From Nitrospirota bacterium (GTDB lineage: Bacteria > Nitrospirota > Nitrospiria > Nitrospirales > UBA8639), in the NCBI GenBank assembly GCA_029881175.1, contig JAOUNC010000014.1, positions 1-16,684 of the forward strand: DNA of 16,684 nt, given 5' to 3'. A program made the position numbers and the translations under genes. The notes under the pieces were generated by a model. It had not been told where the DNA came from. It saw only the letters and a list, made by a program, of their open reading frames with translations, and searched no databases. Below, one piece after another: positions 7,163 to 14,820 of the stretch. Position 1 is the stretch's first letter; each line of letters begins with the position of its first letter.

Positions 7163-7849
7163 TTAGGAGAAGGTTTTAGTATACACAAAGTTCTGACGGA
7201 CAGACGTTCCATCTTTGGCTGTTGGGCCAGATTTCACAGGTGCAGCAGCCACTTTTTCTTTCTGCCCTTTTGAAGAATCATCTTTTTTGACTTTTGATTC
7301 CGATGATTCCTGGAAATTTTTTGACTTTGCATTATCAGCCGAGACTTCTTCCTCTTGTCCCATTTTCAATTGCCTGGCCCACATATTTGGCTGGCAGACA
7401 ACATTGAAGTTTGGCGCAGGCACGGAATCATCAATTCTCCACAATTCTAATTCCGTGGCATAAAAATTTACGTCATCTCGTGACACCATATTGAGCCAAT
7501 CCAAACTTTGGCGGATTTCAGCGGTGATTTCTTGTCCCACGCAAATCAGAGTCTTCGCTTCTAAGCCAGCCGCATACATAATGAGCTTCCCAAAGGCCTC
7601 GGGGCTAATGCCGTCCAAATGACCTAACAAAATGACATAATGTCCATGCTTCCCATCCTTAGCCAGCACCCCGCCAGCCAAGGTATCCAAGGCAATCTCT
7701 CCACCCGCAGGTTTCAAGGATAATTCTAGGGCCTCACCTAACATCTCTAAAATTTCTTCTTGCTGAAGCCATGCGGCAAATCCTGCGACTTCGTTGCTCC
7801 AGACTTCATTAACGTTGATTTTTCTCAGCTTCCCAACCGGTTTTGCCAT
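7163..7849 (-). CDS. DUF4268-type nuclease-like domain protein with lost catalytic residues
   Basis: A 228-residue soluble protein. ATG at 7849 is chosen because GAGGG lies six to seven bases upstream and the sequence before it (an in-frame ATG at 7951) is not protein-like. Residues 15-157 align by eye with the N-terminal domain of DUF4268-containing proteins: NEVAGFAAWLQQEEILEMLG, then FGKLIMYAAGLEAKTLI (86-102), SLDWLN (115-120), DVNFYATELELWRIDDS and APNFNVVCQPNMW (145-157). In those relatives the fold is PD-(D/E)XK-like, with D in a DILA motif and E and Q in VIENQ. Here the matching stretches read GGVLA (59-63) and VILLG (72-76), so all three residues are missing. The usual C-terminal DUF4268 domain is absent; residues 160-228 are a Lys/Ser/Glu-rich, probably disordered tail. 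Likely a binding, non-catalytic relative. It is about 230 bp upstream of glnS on the same strand, not obviously co-transcribed. Confidence 0.75.
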   Translation of the reverse strand: MAKPVGKLRKINVNEVWSNEVAGFAAWLQQEEILEMLGEALELSLKPAGGEIALDTLAGGVLAKDGKHGHYVILLGHLDGISPEAFGKLIMYAAGLEAKTLICVGQEITAEIRQSLDWLNMVSRDDVNFYATELELWRIDDSVPAPNFNVVCQPNMWARQLKMGQEEEVSADNAKSKNFQESSESKVKKDDSSKGQKEKVAAAPVKSGPTAKDGTSVRQNFVYTKTFS

Positions 7850-8299
7850 AACAACCCTCAACTTCTCAAAATTGTTGATACCAGCATAGTTTCTTGAAGA
7901 ATGTATAGGACTTATCGACCGCTTAAAAAAAAAGTTAAGGCAAAAAGGCACAAAACTCCATACGCCTGGTTATTGTATGGATTTCCTTTGACATTCTCGT
8001 TCCCTTTCAAAGCCCATTCGGGATTTTTTTGACCTCCATGGACCTTTTTACTCCCCGTTTGGTACCGAAGCTATCGCATCTACAACCCACTAACATGCAG
8101 GCGCCCTCTACAAAAAAGATAAAATACCCCATTGCTCTTTCTTCGATTTACGTTACAATACGGCCAGTTCGTGATGAGGAAGGCACATATCCCGGGAGAC
8201 CGGTTAATCCTTATCTTGATTATCACCCCCCTCTTCGGTCCTCCAAGCCCCAGGATGGGCGTCACGTATCATTGCATTATTTAACAGGAGGTTTAAAAC
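7850..8299. other. Divergent intergenic region
   Basis: About 450 bp between the start of the minus-strand DUF4268-like gene and the plus-strand lipoprotein gene. Open frames here are short and not protein-like. It must hold both promoters. A plus-strand candidate is listed separately; on the minus strand I see no good -35/-10 pair. Confidence 0.5.
8132..8159 (+). promoter_or_regulatory. Possible promoter of the lipoprotein gene
   Basis: TTGCTC (8132-8137) and TACAAT (8154-8159) are 16 bp apart. The -10 matches the sigma70 consensus at five of six positions, the -35 at three. It would give an untranslated leader of about 130 nt. Confidence 0.35.
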
Positions 8300-8629
8300 A
8301 TGAAACATGTTTATGCAGAGAGTGTGCGCTTGCTCGTCGCGTGTTCTCTCGTCATGTTCGTTGCCGCATGTGGTGAGCAGCACGAGGGGCCAGGCGAACA
8401 GGCAGGGAAAACCGTAGATCAAGCCATTAAAAAAACAACTGAGTCGGTGGGTGATGCCCTGAAAAATACGGGTGAGGCTCTCCACGAAGCAGCCGAGGAT
8501 GCAGGCCATGCAATGACGGACGCCATGGAAACTACCGGGGATGCCATTTCAGAGGCCACGGATAGCACAGGAGAAGCAATGGATGAAGCCGCCACAAAAA
8601 CTGGTGAGGCCGTAGGACTCAAGGAGTAA
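8300..8629 (+). CDS. Small lipoprotein made of 11-residue amphipathic repeats
   Basis: A 109-residue precursor. ATG 8300 is preceded by a strong AGGAGG (ACAGGAGGTTTAAAAC). Residues 1-23 are a lipoprotein signal peptide ending in lipobox VAAC, so Cys24 should be lipidated and the mature part sits in the periplasm or on the outer membrane. From residue 35 on, the protein is six consecutive 11-residue units plus a partial one: AGKTVDQAIKK, TTESVGDALKN, TGEALHEAAED, AGHAMTDAMET, TGDAISEATDS, TGEAMDEAATK and TGEAVGLKE. Ala at position 4 or 8, alternating acidic residues and a TG cap give a continuous amphipathic helix, like group-3 LEA or apolipoprotein 11-mers. Similar proteins are often stress-related (desiccation, osmotic), but that role is inference. 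It has its own transcription unit with a hairpin about 110 nt downstream. Confidence 0.85.
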   Translation: MKHVYAESVRLLVACSLVMFVAACGEQHEGPGEQAGKTVDQAIKKTTESVGDALKNTGEALHEAAEDAGHAMTDAMETTGDAISEATDSTGEAMDEAATKTGEAVGLKE

Positions 8630-8741
8630 AGTCAAAGCACGCCTCTTGAGCAGGTCACCGTCAACAAGCATAAAGGTTCCACCGAGACGTCGCGAGAGAT
8701 TGGATGACATGTCAGTGTGCCTCAACCAATATTTATAGAGA

Positions 8742-8763
8742 CGTTCCGGTGGAACGCTTTCTG
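8742..8763 (+). terminator. Possible terminator of the lipoprotein gene
   Basis: CGTTCC (8742-8747), loop GGT, GGAACG (8751-8756) forms a 6-bp hairpin followed by CTTTCT. The T-run is short. GTTCCACCG at 8676-8684 is the reverse complement of 8747-8755, so a larger alternative structure can also form. Confidence 0.35.
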
Positions 8764-8848
8764 GAAAAGCATGAGAAGACTGGGTGATAGGGAAACCCTT
8801 CCTAGCTCAAGGCTCACTCCGCATGGCCGACAACAAGTGATGATGAAA

Positions 8849-8877
8849 TTGGTCTGATCAATGGGGTATATTATGAT
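8849..8877 (+). promoter_or_regulatory. Possible promoter of the outer-membrane protein gene
   Basis: TTGGTC (8849-8854) and TATGAT (8872-8877) are separated by exactly 17 bp. The -10 matches consensus at five of six positions, the -35 at three. Transcription would start near 8884, about 47 nt before the start codon. Confidence 0.4.
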
Positions 8878-8930
8878 TCGCAAGCCTTCATGTTGCTTGA
8901 GAACCACCACGAAAAGGAGATTTGGTAAGA

Positions 8931-9458
8931 ATGCTCGATAAATGGCTCAAAACCATCCTGGCAATCATGGTTCTCTTCCTTTTGCTCTCGCTCAACAACC
9001 CGCAAGCCAGAGCAGACAACCCTTGGGGATTTGGAACCGACATTGGCTTCCTCGCTGATACGGCTGACGATACGGTGTTCTCCCTCAGCTTTCAAGGAGA
9101 TTACTTTTTAGACTCGGAATTTTCCATCGGTCCCCAACTGATCATCACCCCCGGTGGGGATTTAACCCAAATCACCTTTGCTGGAATCGCCCGATACCAT
9201 ATCCCTCTAGGATCCGTTTCCTTGATTCCCTTTGGTGGATTAGGGTTTGTCTATGCGGATTATGAGAGTGGGCGGAGGGACGACGATGACGCCAGCTACA
9301 TTTTCCCGTTTGGAGCAACCGCAGCCTTTCATATTAGCCGGAAGGTTTCACTAGCGAGCACCCTTATTTTCACATTCCAGGATCTTGACTTGAACAATCG
9401 AAGAAATAGCGACAACTTCAATATCGGATTGTTGTTTGGTTTTCGTTTTCACCCCTAA
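8931..9458 (+). CDS. Outer-membrane beta-barrel protein
   Basis: A 175-residue precursor. I start at ATG 8931 because AAGGAGA (8914-8920) lies ten bases upstream; the in-frame TTG at 8922 would be too close to that site. Residues 1-28 are a Sec signal peptide (MLDKWLK, then a Leu-rich core, cleavage after ARA). The mature part alternates polar and hydrophobic residues in short strands (GFGTDIGFLAD, FSLSFQGDYFLD, FSIGPQLIITPGG, ITFAGIARYHI, GLGFVYADYESG, FGATAAFHISR, NIGLLFGFRFHP), about eight strands, and ends in an aromatic-rich last strand, the usual beta-assembly signal. It resembles small OmpW/OprF-like or 'outer membrane beta-barrel domain' proteins. An Asp-rich loop (DDDDAS) sits between strands. 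The ligand is unknown. It is convergent with the cytochrome gene, 48 bp apart. Confidence 0.82.
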   Translation: MLDKWLKTILAIMVLFLLLSLNNPQARADNPWGFGTDIGFLADTADDTVFSLSFQGDYFLDSEFSIGPQLIITPGGDLTQITFAGIARYHIPLGSVSLIPFGGLGFVYADYESGRRDDDDASYIFPFGATAAFHISRKVSLASTLIFTFQDLDLNNRRNSDNFNIGLLFGFRFHP

Positions 9459-9506
9459 GAGCAAGAACAGGGCTTCACTTCGCTCCCCCCAGTTCATTGA
9501 AAAGCC

Positions 9507-10049
9507 TCAATCCTTCAATTCCTCTAAATATTTTGCGATACGGTCCAACGCTTTCGCATTGAGGCGTTTCCCATACCACCGAGGCATGACCCGATCTGAG
9601 TACCCGGGAACCACATAGGCCCCAGGATTTAAGATGGACTCTTGAATATATTCACGAATGCTCTCTGCCGTCCCTTGGTAGTTTGGGTCAGCCAGTCGGA
9701 TGGGTCCATTCGTTCCTAACACGAGCTTCGGTCCTTCTCGCCCTTGAGCCGGGTCAATGCCGGGAATGGTATGACAGACCGCACACCCTGATTGCACAAA
9801 AAGTTTCTCAATGGGTTCATGGCCTGTCGCCAAGGGAACATCGATCAAGGCCACGGCTTTACCGTTTTTCTTCGACCTCACACTGGATTGGAGGCCACCA
9901 GCCTTCGAGGTCATTTGCTCCTCCTGAGAAGAACCCGGCTTCATCACGGAATTCCACGACAATGTCGCCAAAAGGCCACAACCCACAACCAGGAAAATTA
10001 AAAAACTGTCTCGCCCCCCAGAAGGCTTGGGCTGATTCGATTTATCCAT
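9507..10049 (-). CDS. Membrane-anchored mono-haem cytochrome c
   Basis: A 180-residue electron carrier facing the periplasm. Residues 1-13 are cytosolic, 14-31 (FLIFLVVGCGLLATL) an uncleaved membrane anchor, 32-75 a Ser/Lys-rich linker, and 76-180 a class I cytochrome c domain. CAVCH (89-93) binds haem covalently, after the usual EKLFVQSGCAVCH helix. Met155 in SDRVMPRWYGKRL is the likely sixth ligand, and the C-terminal helix IAKYLEELKD closes the fold. GPKLVLGTNGP and NPGAYVVPGY are typical of subunit-like cytochromes in respiratory complexes, but no oxidase gene is nearby. ATG 10049 is chosen because it puts the anchor right after a short N-terminus and has AGGA upstream. The frame continues open to ATG 10379 (110 more residues), overlapping the divergent hydrolase, which I judge non-coding. 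Confidence 0.88.
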   Translation of the reverse strand: MDKSNQPKPSGGRDSFLIFLVVGCGLLATLSWNSVMKPGSSQEEQMTSKAGGLQSSVRSKKNGKAVALIDVPLATGHEPIEKLFVQSGCAVCHTIPGIDPAQGREGPKLVLGTNGPIRLADPNYQGTAESIREYIQESILNPGAYVVPGYSDRVMPRWYGKRLNAKALDRIAKYLEELKD

Positions 10050-10058
10050 ACACCGTCC

Positions 10059-10080
10059 TATCTTGAAGCTTATCTTGAAG
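10059..10080. repeat. 12-bp tandem duplication before the cytochrome start
   Basis: TATCTTGAAG occurs at 10059-10068 and 10071-10080, a period of 12 bp. It lies 10-31 bp upstream of the cytochrome's ATG, beside its Shine-Dalgarno, on the 5' leader of that minus-strand transcript. Confidence 0.5.
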
Positions 10081-10097
10081 ACTATTTCCTCTTGGCT

Positions 10098-10127
10098 CCT
10101 GTACCGAAATGAGAGATTGCCTGTCAA
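10098..10127 (-). promoter_or_regulatory. Possible cytochrome promoter
   Basis: A perfect minus-strand TTGACA lies at 10122-10127; 18 bp downstream is only a poor -10 (TACAGG, 10098-10103). The -35 is convincing on its own, the pair is not. Confidence 0.22.
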
Positions 10128-10303
10128 TGAACACCCAGTCAATCCTGGCAGAGCAATAGATTCTACGACGCGAACATGAACCTTAGGCTCAACACCTTGT
10201 CTTGTAGACTTCTTTTTGGTATCCCCTTCATCAACTAAAGATTCAGTCACATGCAGCCTTAGCACCATTTCACCATCCATACTAAACATCCCAGGTTCCT
10301 TCA

Positions 10304-11287
10304 ATGGTATCTCCCTTTCGTCCTCATCCTTTAATTCGAGGCCCGCACAGGATGACGGTTTTCCCACGGTGGTGGCCACGAGGAACCACGCCCACCGGCA
10401 TGCCGACCCAAGACCGAATCTTCCAAGTCAACGCGGACACAGGACTCCTCACCAAATGTCACTGGCAACTTGCGGCAAGCGAGGCCCCCACGCTCTTGCT
10501 TATTCATGGGCTTGAAGGCTGCACGGAATCGCATTACATGATTGGCTTGGCTCATAAAGCCTGGGACAACGGATGGAACTGCATCCGCATCAATCAGCGC
10601 AATTGTGGAAACTCGGAGCACCTCACCCCCACGCTCTACCATAATGGATTGAGCCAGGATTATGGGCAAATCATTCAGGAACTCACCCAACAAGACGGCT
10701 GTCAACACATCTGGCTGGTCGGCTATTCCATGGGAGGAAATCTGGCGCTCAAGTTGGCAGGAGAAATGGGAAAAAGTCTTTCATCACTTCGCGGGGTGGC
10801 AGCCGTCTGTCCAAACATTCAACCAGCATCATGCGTCCGTGCATTACAACGCCCGTCGAATTGGATCTACCATCAACATTTTTTACGCAGTTTAAAAGCA
10901 AAACTACTACGCAAAGCTCAACTCTTTCCCGGGAAATGGGATACCTCCCGTCTTTCACGCATACAGACCATGTGGGAATTTGACGATGTCTACACGGCCC
11001 CGGACGGTGGCTACCAGGATGCCAACGACTATTACACCAACAGTGCCGCCGAAAACACGCTCAGCGCGATTCCCGTTCCCACCCTCATCATCACAGCACA
11101 AGATGACCCCTTTATTCCCTATGACATATTCAAGAATCCCGCCCTCCATAAAAACCCCGTCATCCAACTACTGGCACCGACACATGGAGGCCATTGTGGG
11201 TTTTTTCAACCACCACTACCGCAAGAAGATTCCTTTTGGGCGGAAAATCGTATCATCGACTGGATTCAACATCAGATAACTCGATAA
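10304..11287 (+). CDS. YheT-type alpha/beta hydrolase
   Basis: A 327-residue soluble serine hydrolase of the COG0429/YheT family (predicted esterases or lipases; the physiological substrate is generally unknown). The N-terminus FRPHPLIRGPHRMTVF (5-20) is the family's typical opening and supports ATG 10304 as the start, although only an AGG lies upstream. Core motifs: LLLIHGLEGC (64-73, oxyanion region), INQRNCGNSE (96-105), nucleophile elbow GYSMGG (140-145, Ser142), acid D267/D268 in ITAQDDPFIP, and His297 in HGGHCGF (294-300), so the catalytic triad is complete. Length is usual for the family. It is the first of several plus-strand genes, divergent from the cytochrome with 254 bp between; the next gene starts 159 bp later, so an operon is uncertain. 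No signal peptide is seen. Confidence 0.92.
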   Translation: MVSPFRPHPLIRGPHRMTVFPRWWPRGTTPTGMPTQDRIFQVNADTGLLTKCHWQLAASEAPTLLLIHGLEGCTESHYMIGLAHKAWDNGWNCIRINQRNCGNSEHLTPTLYHNGLSQDYGQIIQELTQQDGCQHIWLVGYSMGGNLALKLAGEMGKSLSSLRGVAAVCPNIQPASCVRALQRPSNWIYHQHFLRSLKAKLLRKAQLFPGKWDTSRLSRIQTMWEFDDVYTAPDGGYQDANDYYTNSAAENTLSAIPVPTLIITAQDDPFIPYDIFKNPALHKNPVIQLLAPTHGGHCGFFQPPLPQEDSFWAENRIIDWIQHQITR

Positions 11288-11446
11288 CCGAAACACATCA
11301 ATCTTTTTTTTCTCGCACAACAGATCACGTGGACTCCCTCTTGCGACCTCGCAGGCAACTACGGTAGAACCTGAATCAGTCATACATCAGGACCAGCGGT
11401 TCAAAAGAGCCCATTTCGCTCCACTTATTTATTTGGCAACCATGTC

Positions 11447-12844
11447 ATGAGCCTCAAACCAACCTCTCCAGGAAAAGGTCTCCTTCGCCAACTGCACAAG
11501 GCCCAAGAAAAATATTTTGAGGGATGGGTCGACACCCCCGCCCACATCCATCACACCGCCTATCGAATGGCCAACCCAGTCATCGAACGGCCACAAAGCC
11601 GGAAAGAATTCGAGCAGCTCCTGAATTGCTTAGGCATTCAAAAATCAAGTACCGTGTTGGAGGAAAAGGGTGGATTTGGGGTCACCACGGGATCGAATGG
11701 CGACCGATTAATTGCCAGGTGGGAAGCGCATACGGAATATTATAGCTATCAAATTTGGCATATCCCCCAAGACCCAAGCCAACCTCTCGGCTTTGGACCC
11801 CTAACCTTTCCTGGCTATGCCTTCCCCTTCTCGCCATTGGGCATAGCCGTCAATGCATTGGATCTTCTCATCACCCCCTCCCACACCTATGACCATGAAG
11901 ATTTAGCCACGCGCCTCCCAGGGCCGCAAATCTATGCCAGCAAGGTGTTAGAAGAGAATATTTCCGTAGCCACTAGCTTCACCCCGGACGAACATGGGCG
12001 TGAACGTTATCTCATCTGGGCTCCCGACCCCAACCTCCTGCTCCCTAAGCTCCCTCGCCTTATAGACATCCTCATTGCTCTTGAAAATTACACACATCTC
12101 ATTCTCTTACCCTACAAAGCCTTTTCGCGATCAGTCGATCAGGTGCAAGTCTACGAACAACGCCATCTCTATCAACGCAGTCTGATTACCAAGGAACTCA
12201 AAGGAGCCACACATCCCACGCTCCAACAATGGCTAGAAGGACTGACGCAAGACTTTCTGGAAGTCGGACGCTTAGCCGACTCTATGCGGTATCGCCTTTC
12301 AGCGTCCGTTCCCTATGACCGCATCGTTCACAGTAATCTCCAATCCTTACAGGAACATTCGTTGCCATTCGGTCAAACCATCACCGATTACATCCGGTGG
12401 AAAATCACCGGCGTGGCTGATGGCTATCAACAACTCCTCACAAGAATCCAATCCCTTGAACAAGATTTTGAAGGTACCATCGCGGTCCTTCGCACACGAG
12501 TTGAACTCGCACGGCAAGAACAAAACCTTCTCCTCCAAGATCAAAACACCAAGCTACTCGCCAGTGTCGATCAAACCACAAAAAGCCAGGCCATCTTGCA
12601 ACACACCGTTGAAGGGTTATCGGTGATCGTCATCGCCTATTACCTCAGTGGCCTAGCCCATTATCTCTTCAAGGCACTCCATGGGTTAGGATGGCTCCAC
12701 AACGACACCCTCGCATCCGGAATATTTGTCCCCATAGCCCTTCTCCTCTCATACGGCCTCATCACGTGGGGGAAAAACCGCATCCACAAAACCTATTCCA
12801 GCTCAAACGACATATCTCCTAGTGATTCTCCAAGCCCGCATTAG
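11447..12844 (+). CDS. DUF3422 family membrane protein
   Basis: A 465-residue protein of the DUF3422 family (membrane-anchored, function unknown, widespread in proteobacteria and relatives). Recognisable parts: RLIARWEAHTEYYSYQIW (87-104), the family's hallmark RWERHTEF-type motif; a long alpha-helical stretch with coiled-coil character (about 325-385); QHTVEGLSVIVIAYYLSGLA (385-404), where the family has QQTVEGLSVVAISYY; and two C-terminal membrane segments (about 390-409 and 423-440), placing most of the protein in the cytoplasm. The family's N-terminal N-E-x-H-A-R-P motif is not evident; here the region reads KYFEGWVDTPAHIHHTAYR. ATG 11447 is the first Met of the open frame and has no clear Shine-Dalgarno; a two-codon ATG-TCA-stop overlaps it at 11441. 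Role unknown. Confidence 0.88.
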   Translation: MSLKPTSPGKGLLRQLHKAQEKYFEGWVDTPAHIHHTAYRMANPVIERPQSRKEFEQLLNCLGIQKSSTVLEEKGGFGVTTGSNGDRLIARWEAHTEYYSYQIWHIPQDPSQPLGFGPLTFPGYAFPFSPLGIAVNALDLLITPSHTYDHEDLATRLPGPQIYASKVLEENISVATSFTPDEHGRERYLIWAPDPNLLLPKLPRLIDILIALENYTHLILLPYKAFSRSVDQVQVYEQRHLYQRSLITKELKGATHPTLQQWLEGLTQDFLEVGRLADSMRYRLSASVPYDRIVHSNLQSLQEHSLPFGQTITDYIRWKITGVADGYQQLLTRIQSLEQDFEGTIAVLRTRVELARQEQNLLLQDQNTKLLASVDQTTKSQAILQHTVEGLSVIVIAYYLSGLAHYLFKALHGLGWLHNDTLASGIFVPIALLLSYGLITWGKNRIHKTYSSSNDISPSDSPSPH

Positions 12845-13034
12845 GGCTCCACCCGCTACCCCTCGAGAACTCCAACCGATAAATATTCCTCACTCATTAC
12901 CCAACAGTAAGTATTTCAACCTAAGATAAAAGCGCCAAAGTCGCCCTCATTCAAGCTTCAACGCCAAATATCCGAAAAACATACAAGCAAAAAGAATTTG
13001 CCAATCACTCTCCTTTTACTTACGAGGGGCCCTC
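12845..13034. other. Intergenic leader of the HDOD gene
   Basis: About 190 bp of AT-richer sequence with no open frame of interest and no convincing promoter pair. It ends in the strong GAGGGG Shine-Dalgarno (13024-13029), five bases before the HDOD start codon. Confidence 0.4.
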
Positions 13035-13910
13035 ATGAACAACCCGGTAATGAATAGTCCTCAAGAACTCGTCGAACAATGCTCCTCACTGGTCTCATTA
13101 CCCGAGGTCTATTTAGAAGTCAAAAAAATTATCGATGAACCAGAATCAACAATGGCAGATCTCTCAGCGGCCATTAGTATCGATCCCGGCATGACCGCAA
13201 TGGTCTTAAAGCTCGTCAATAGCGCCTTTTATGGCATGCCTCGAAAAGTGGAAACCATTTCCCGAGCCGTAGGTATTTTGGGCATGCTACCGATACATGA
13301 CTTAGTATTAGCCGTCTCCGTGACCAAAGCCTTTTCTGGTCTGTCTCAACAAGTCATGAGCATGAACATCTTCTGGGCTAATAGCTTTTTTAGTGGCTTA
13401 GCCGCCCGAGAATTAGCAAGAAAATGTTTTCTGGTGGATAGCGAACGAATGTTCGTGGAAGGGTTGCTGCGAGATCTGGGACATCTCCTCCTCTACCAAT
13501 ACCTCCCGGAGCAAGCCGAGGAAGCCATGAAGGCATCGGCCAGCAGCGGAGAGTCCATTCAAGCGGCTGAACTCAGCATCATAGGATTTGATTACACGCA
13601 AGTGGGACAAGCGCTAGTTGATGCATGGCAATTACCCAAGAATTTAGGGGAAGCGATTCGCCATCAGCATAACCCGGGAGGAACACCAGACCATCAATTT
13701 GAAGCGGCATTACTCAATATTACCAACGCACTCACAGAAGGATTCCAATCACCAAACGGCTATGGCAATTGGGAAACGTTGATCGCCCCGGAATCATGGG
13801 CATTAACGGGGCTGGATGAAGACGCCATCAAAATTTGCATGTTGGAAGCAGGCAAACAACTTTCCTCCATGCTGGATCTCATGGAAGAGGCCCAATCTCG
13901 CGTCGCATAA
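13035..13910 (+). CDS. HDOD-domain signalling protein
   Basis: A 291-residue cytoplasmic protein consisting of one HDOD domain (about 14-215) and a helical C-terminal tail. LVSLPEVYLEVKKIID (19-34), DLSAAISIDPGMTAMVLKLVNSAFYG (42-67) and ISRAVGILGM (75-84) are the family's characteristic opening, and RMFVEGLLRDLGHLLLYQY (138-156) is the HD-like helix. HDOD proteins are related to HD phosphohydrolases but usually non-catalytic, and act in c-di-GMP-linked signalling, motility or stress control. Here the HD-equivalent position reads RDLGH (146-150), with Arg where HD enzymes have His, so no metal-dependent activity is expected. The start is fixed by GAGGGG five bases upstream of ATG 13035. The TIGR04255 gene follows after about 120 bp on the same strand; a diguanylate cyclase is two genes away. 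No partner output domain is fused. Confidence 0.93.
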   Translation: MNNPVMNSPQELVEQCSSLVSLPEVYLEVKKIIDEPESTMADLSAAISIDPGMTAMVLKLVNSAFYGMPRKVETISRAVGILGMLPIHDLVLAVSVTKAFSGLSQQVMSMNIFWANSFFSGLAARELARKCFLVDSERMFVEGLLRDLGHLLLYQYLPEQAEEAMKASASSGESIQAAELSIIGFDYTQVGQALVDAWQLPKNLGEAIRHQHNPGGTPDHQFEAALLNITNALTEGFQSPNGYGNWETLIAPESWALTGLDEDAIKICMLEAGKQLSSMLDLMEEAQSRVA

Positions 13911-14034
13911 GCTCAAGCATGAAATCGCTCCTCCCTTTCACCCATCAAACATCCTGCCAGCAGTCTGGGGGAAGCCCGGCTCTGCCACACAAGAGCCTAT
14001 GGTTAGGCAAACACAAAACAAAGGAAGCATGCTC

Positions 14035-14751
14035 ATGACCCACACCACCACTCCGGCAGTCATCTATCAAAAAACACCCTTGGTGGATGTCACCTGCCAA
14101 TTGACCTTTCCACAAAACCTGAAAATCTCCGCTGCGCCGCCCGTTGGATTTCAGGAACACATCAGAGACATGTTCCCAATGTTTGCGCTCACACAAGATA
14201 AAACCGCCTACAATTTCACGAGCACCGATCAACGATGGCAGGTCGTACTTGGTAAAGGCGCCCTCACACTAGTGGCCAGACAATATGACGGGTGGAAGAA
14301 TTTCACCAACCATCTGCAAGCCGCGCTCCACGCCTTGGAACAAGAATATCCCCCTCAGCTGGTCCTGCGCATCGGATTACGATTCCGCAACATCATCCGC
14401 AAATCGGCCTTAGGGGTCACCGACAAAGAATGGGACCAGCTCCTACAAGCAAAATGGACAGGCGATTTGGCATGGGCTGGAACAGCCGGAGACATGAAAG
14501 CCACGCACAGTGAAGTCTTAATGGGTTTAAACGGTGGGAAGGATTTGGTCTGCGTACGTCATGGCTTGGTGCCCATCGCACAGCCCGTTCAAGAAATGGG
14601 CTATCTCATCGATCACGACTTCTTTGTTGATGGACAATTCTCGATGAAGGACGTCCCTGAAACACTCAATGGCTATCACCAATCCGCTCAACGATTCTTT
14701 CAACTGTGGGTCACCGACACGTTACATCAAGCCATGAAACCCCAAACCTAA
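14035..14751 (+). CDS. TIGR04255 family protein
   Basis: A 238-residue soluble protein of the sporadically distributed TIGR04255 family, function unknown. Visible family features: KTPLVDVTCQLTFP (13-26), where relatives read PPIVEVVFQLRF; FQEHIRDMFP (39-48); YDGWKNFTNHLQAALHALEQ (84-103), the 'Y-GW--F---I--AL' region; and PPQLVLRIGLRFRNII (106-121), the 'VTRIGLRYIN' strand. AAGGA (14021-14025) lies nine bases from ATG 14035 and only three from the in-frame ATG 14029, so 14035 is preferred. The frame is open further upstream but overlaps the HDOD gene. TIGR04255 proteins turn up in accessory and defence-associated regions, but none of that context is conclusive here. It follows the HDOD gene by 124 bp and may share its transcript. 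Confidence 0.78.
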   Translation: MTHTTTPAVIYQKTPLVDVTCQLTFPQNLKISAAPPVGFQEHIRDMFPMFALTQDKTAYNFTSTDQRWQVVLGKGALTLVARQYDGWKNFTNHLQAALHALEQEYPPQLVLRIGLRFRNIIRKSALGVTDKEWDQLLQAKWTGDLAWAGTAGDMKATHSEVLMGLNGGKDLVCVRHGLVPIAQPVQEMGYLIDHDFFVDGQFSMKDVPETLNGYHQSAQRFFQLWVTDTLHQAMKPQT

Positions 14752-14820
14752 GAGGAGCAACGCATAAAAATATCGTGCATCTCCCATTCACGCCTTTGAG
14801 CACTCAATCGTCCGCTTAGT

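Noticed and set aside
7850..7951. 34-residue extension of the DUF4268-like protein
   Set aside because: The internal ATG at 7849 has a good Shine-Dalgarno, and the extension is encoded by AT-rich leader sequence with a nine-A run.
8419..8622. Minus-strand 67-codon Ala/Ser-rich frame opposite the lipoprotein
   Set aside because: It is the mirror of the 33-bp repeat units; the plus strand has the signal peptide, lipobox and a strong Shine-Dalgarno.
11304..11311. T8 run after the hydrolase gene as a terminator
   Set aside because: No stable hairpin precedes it.
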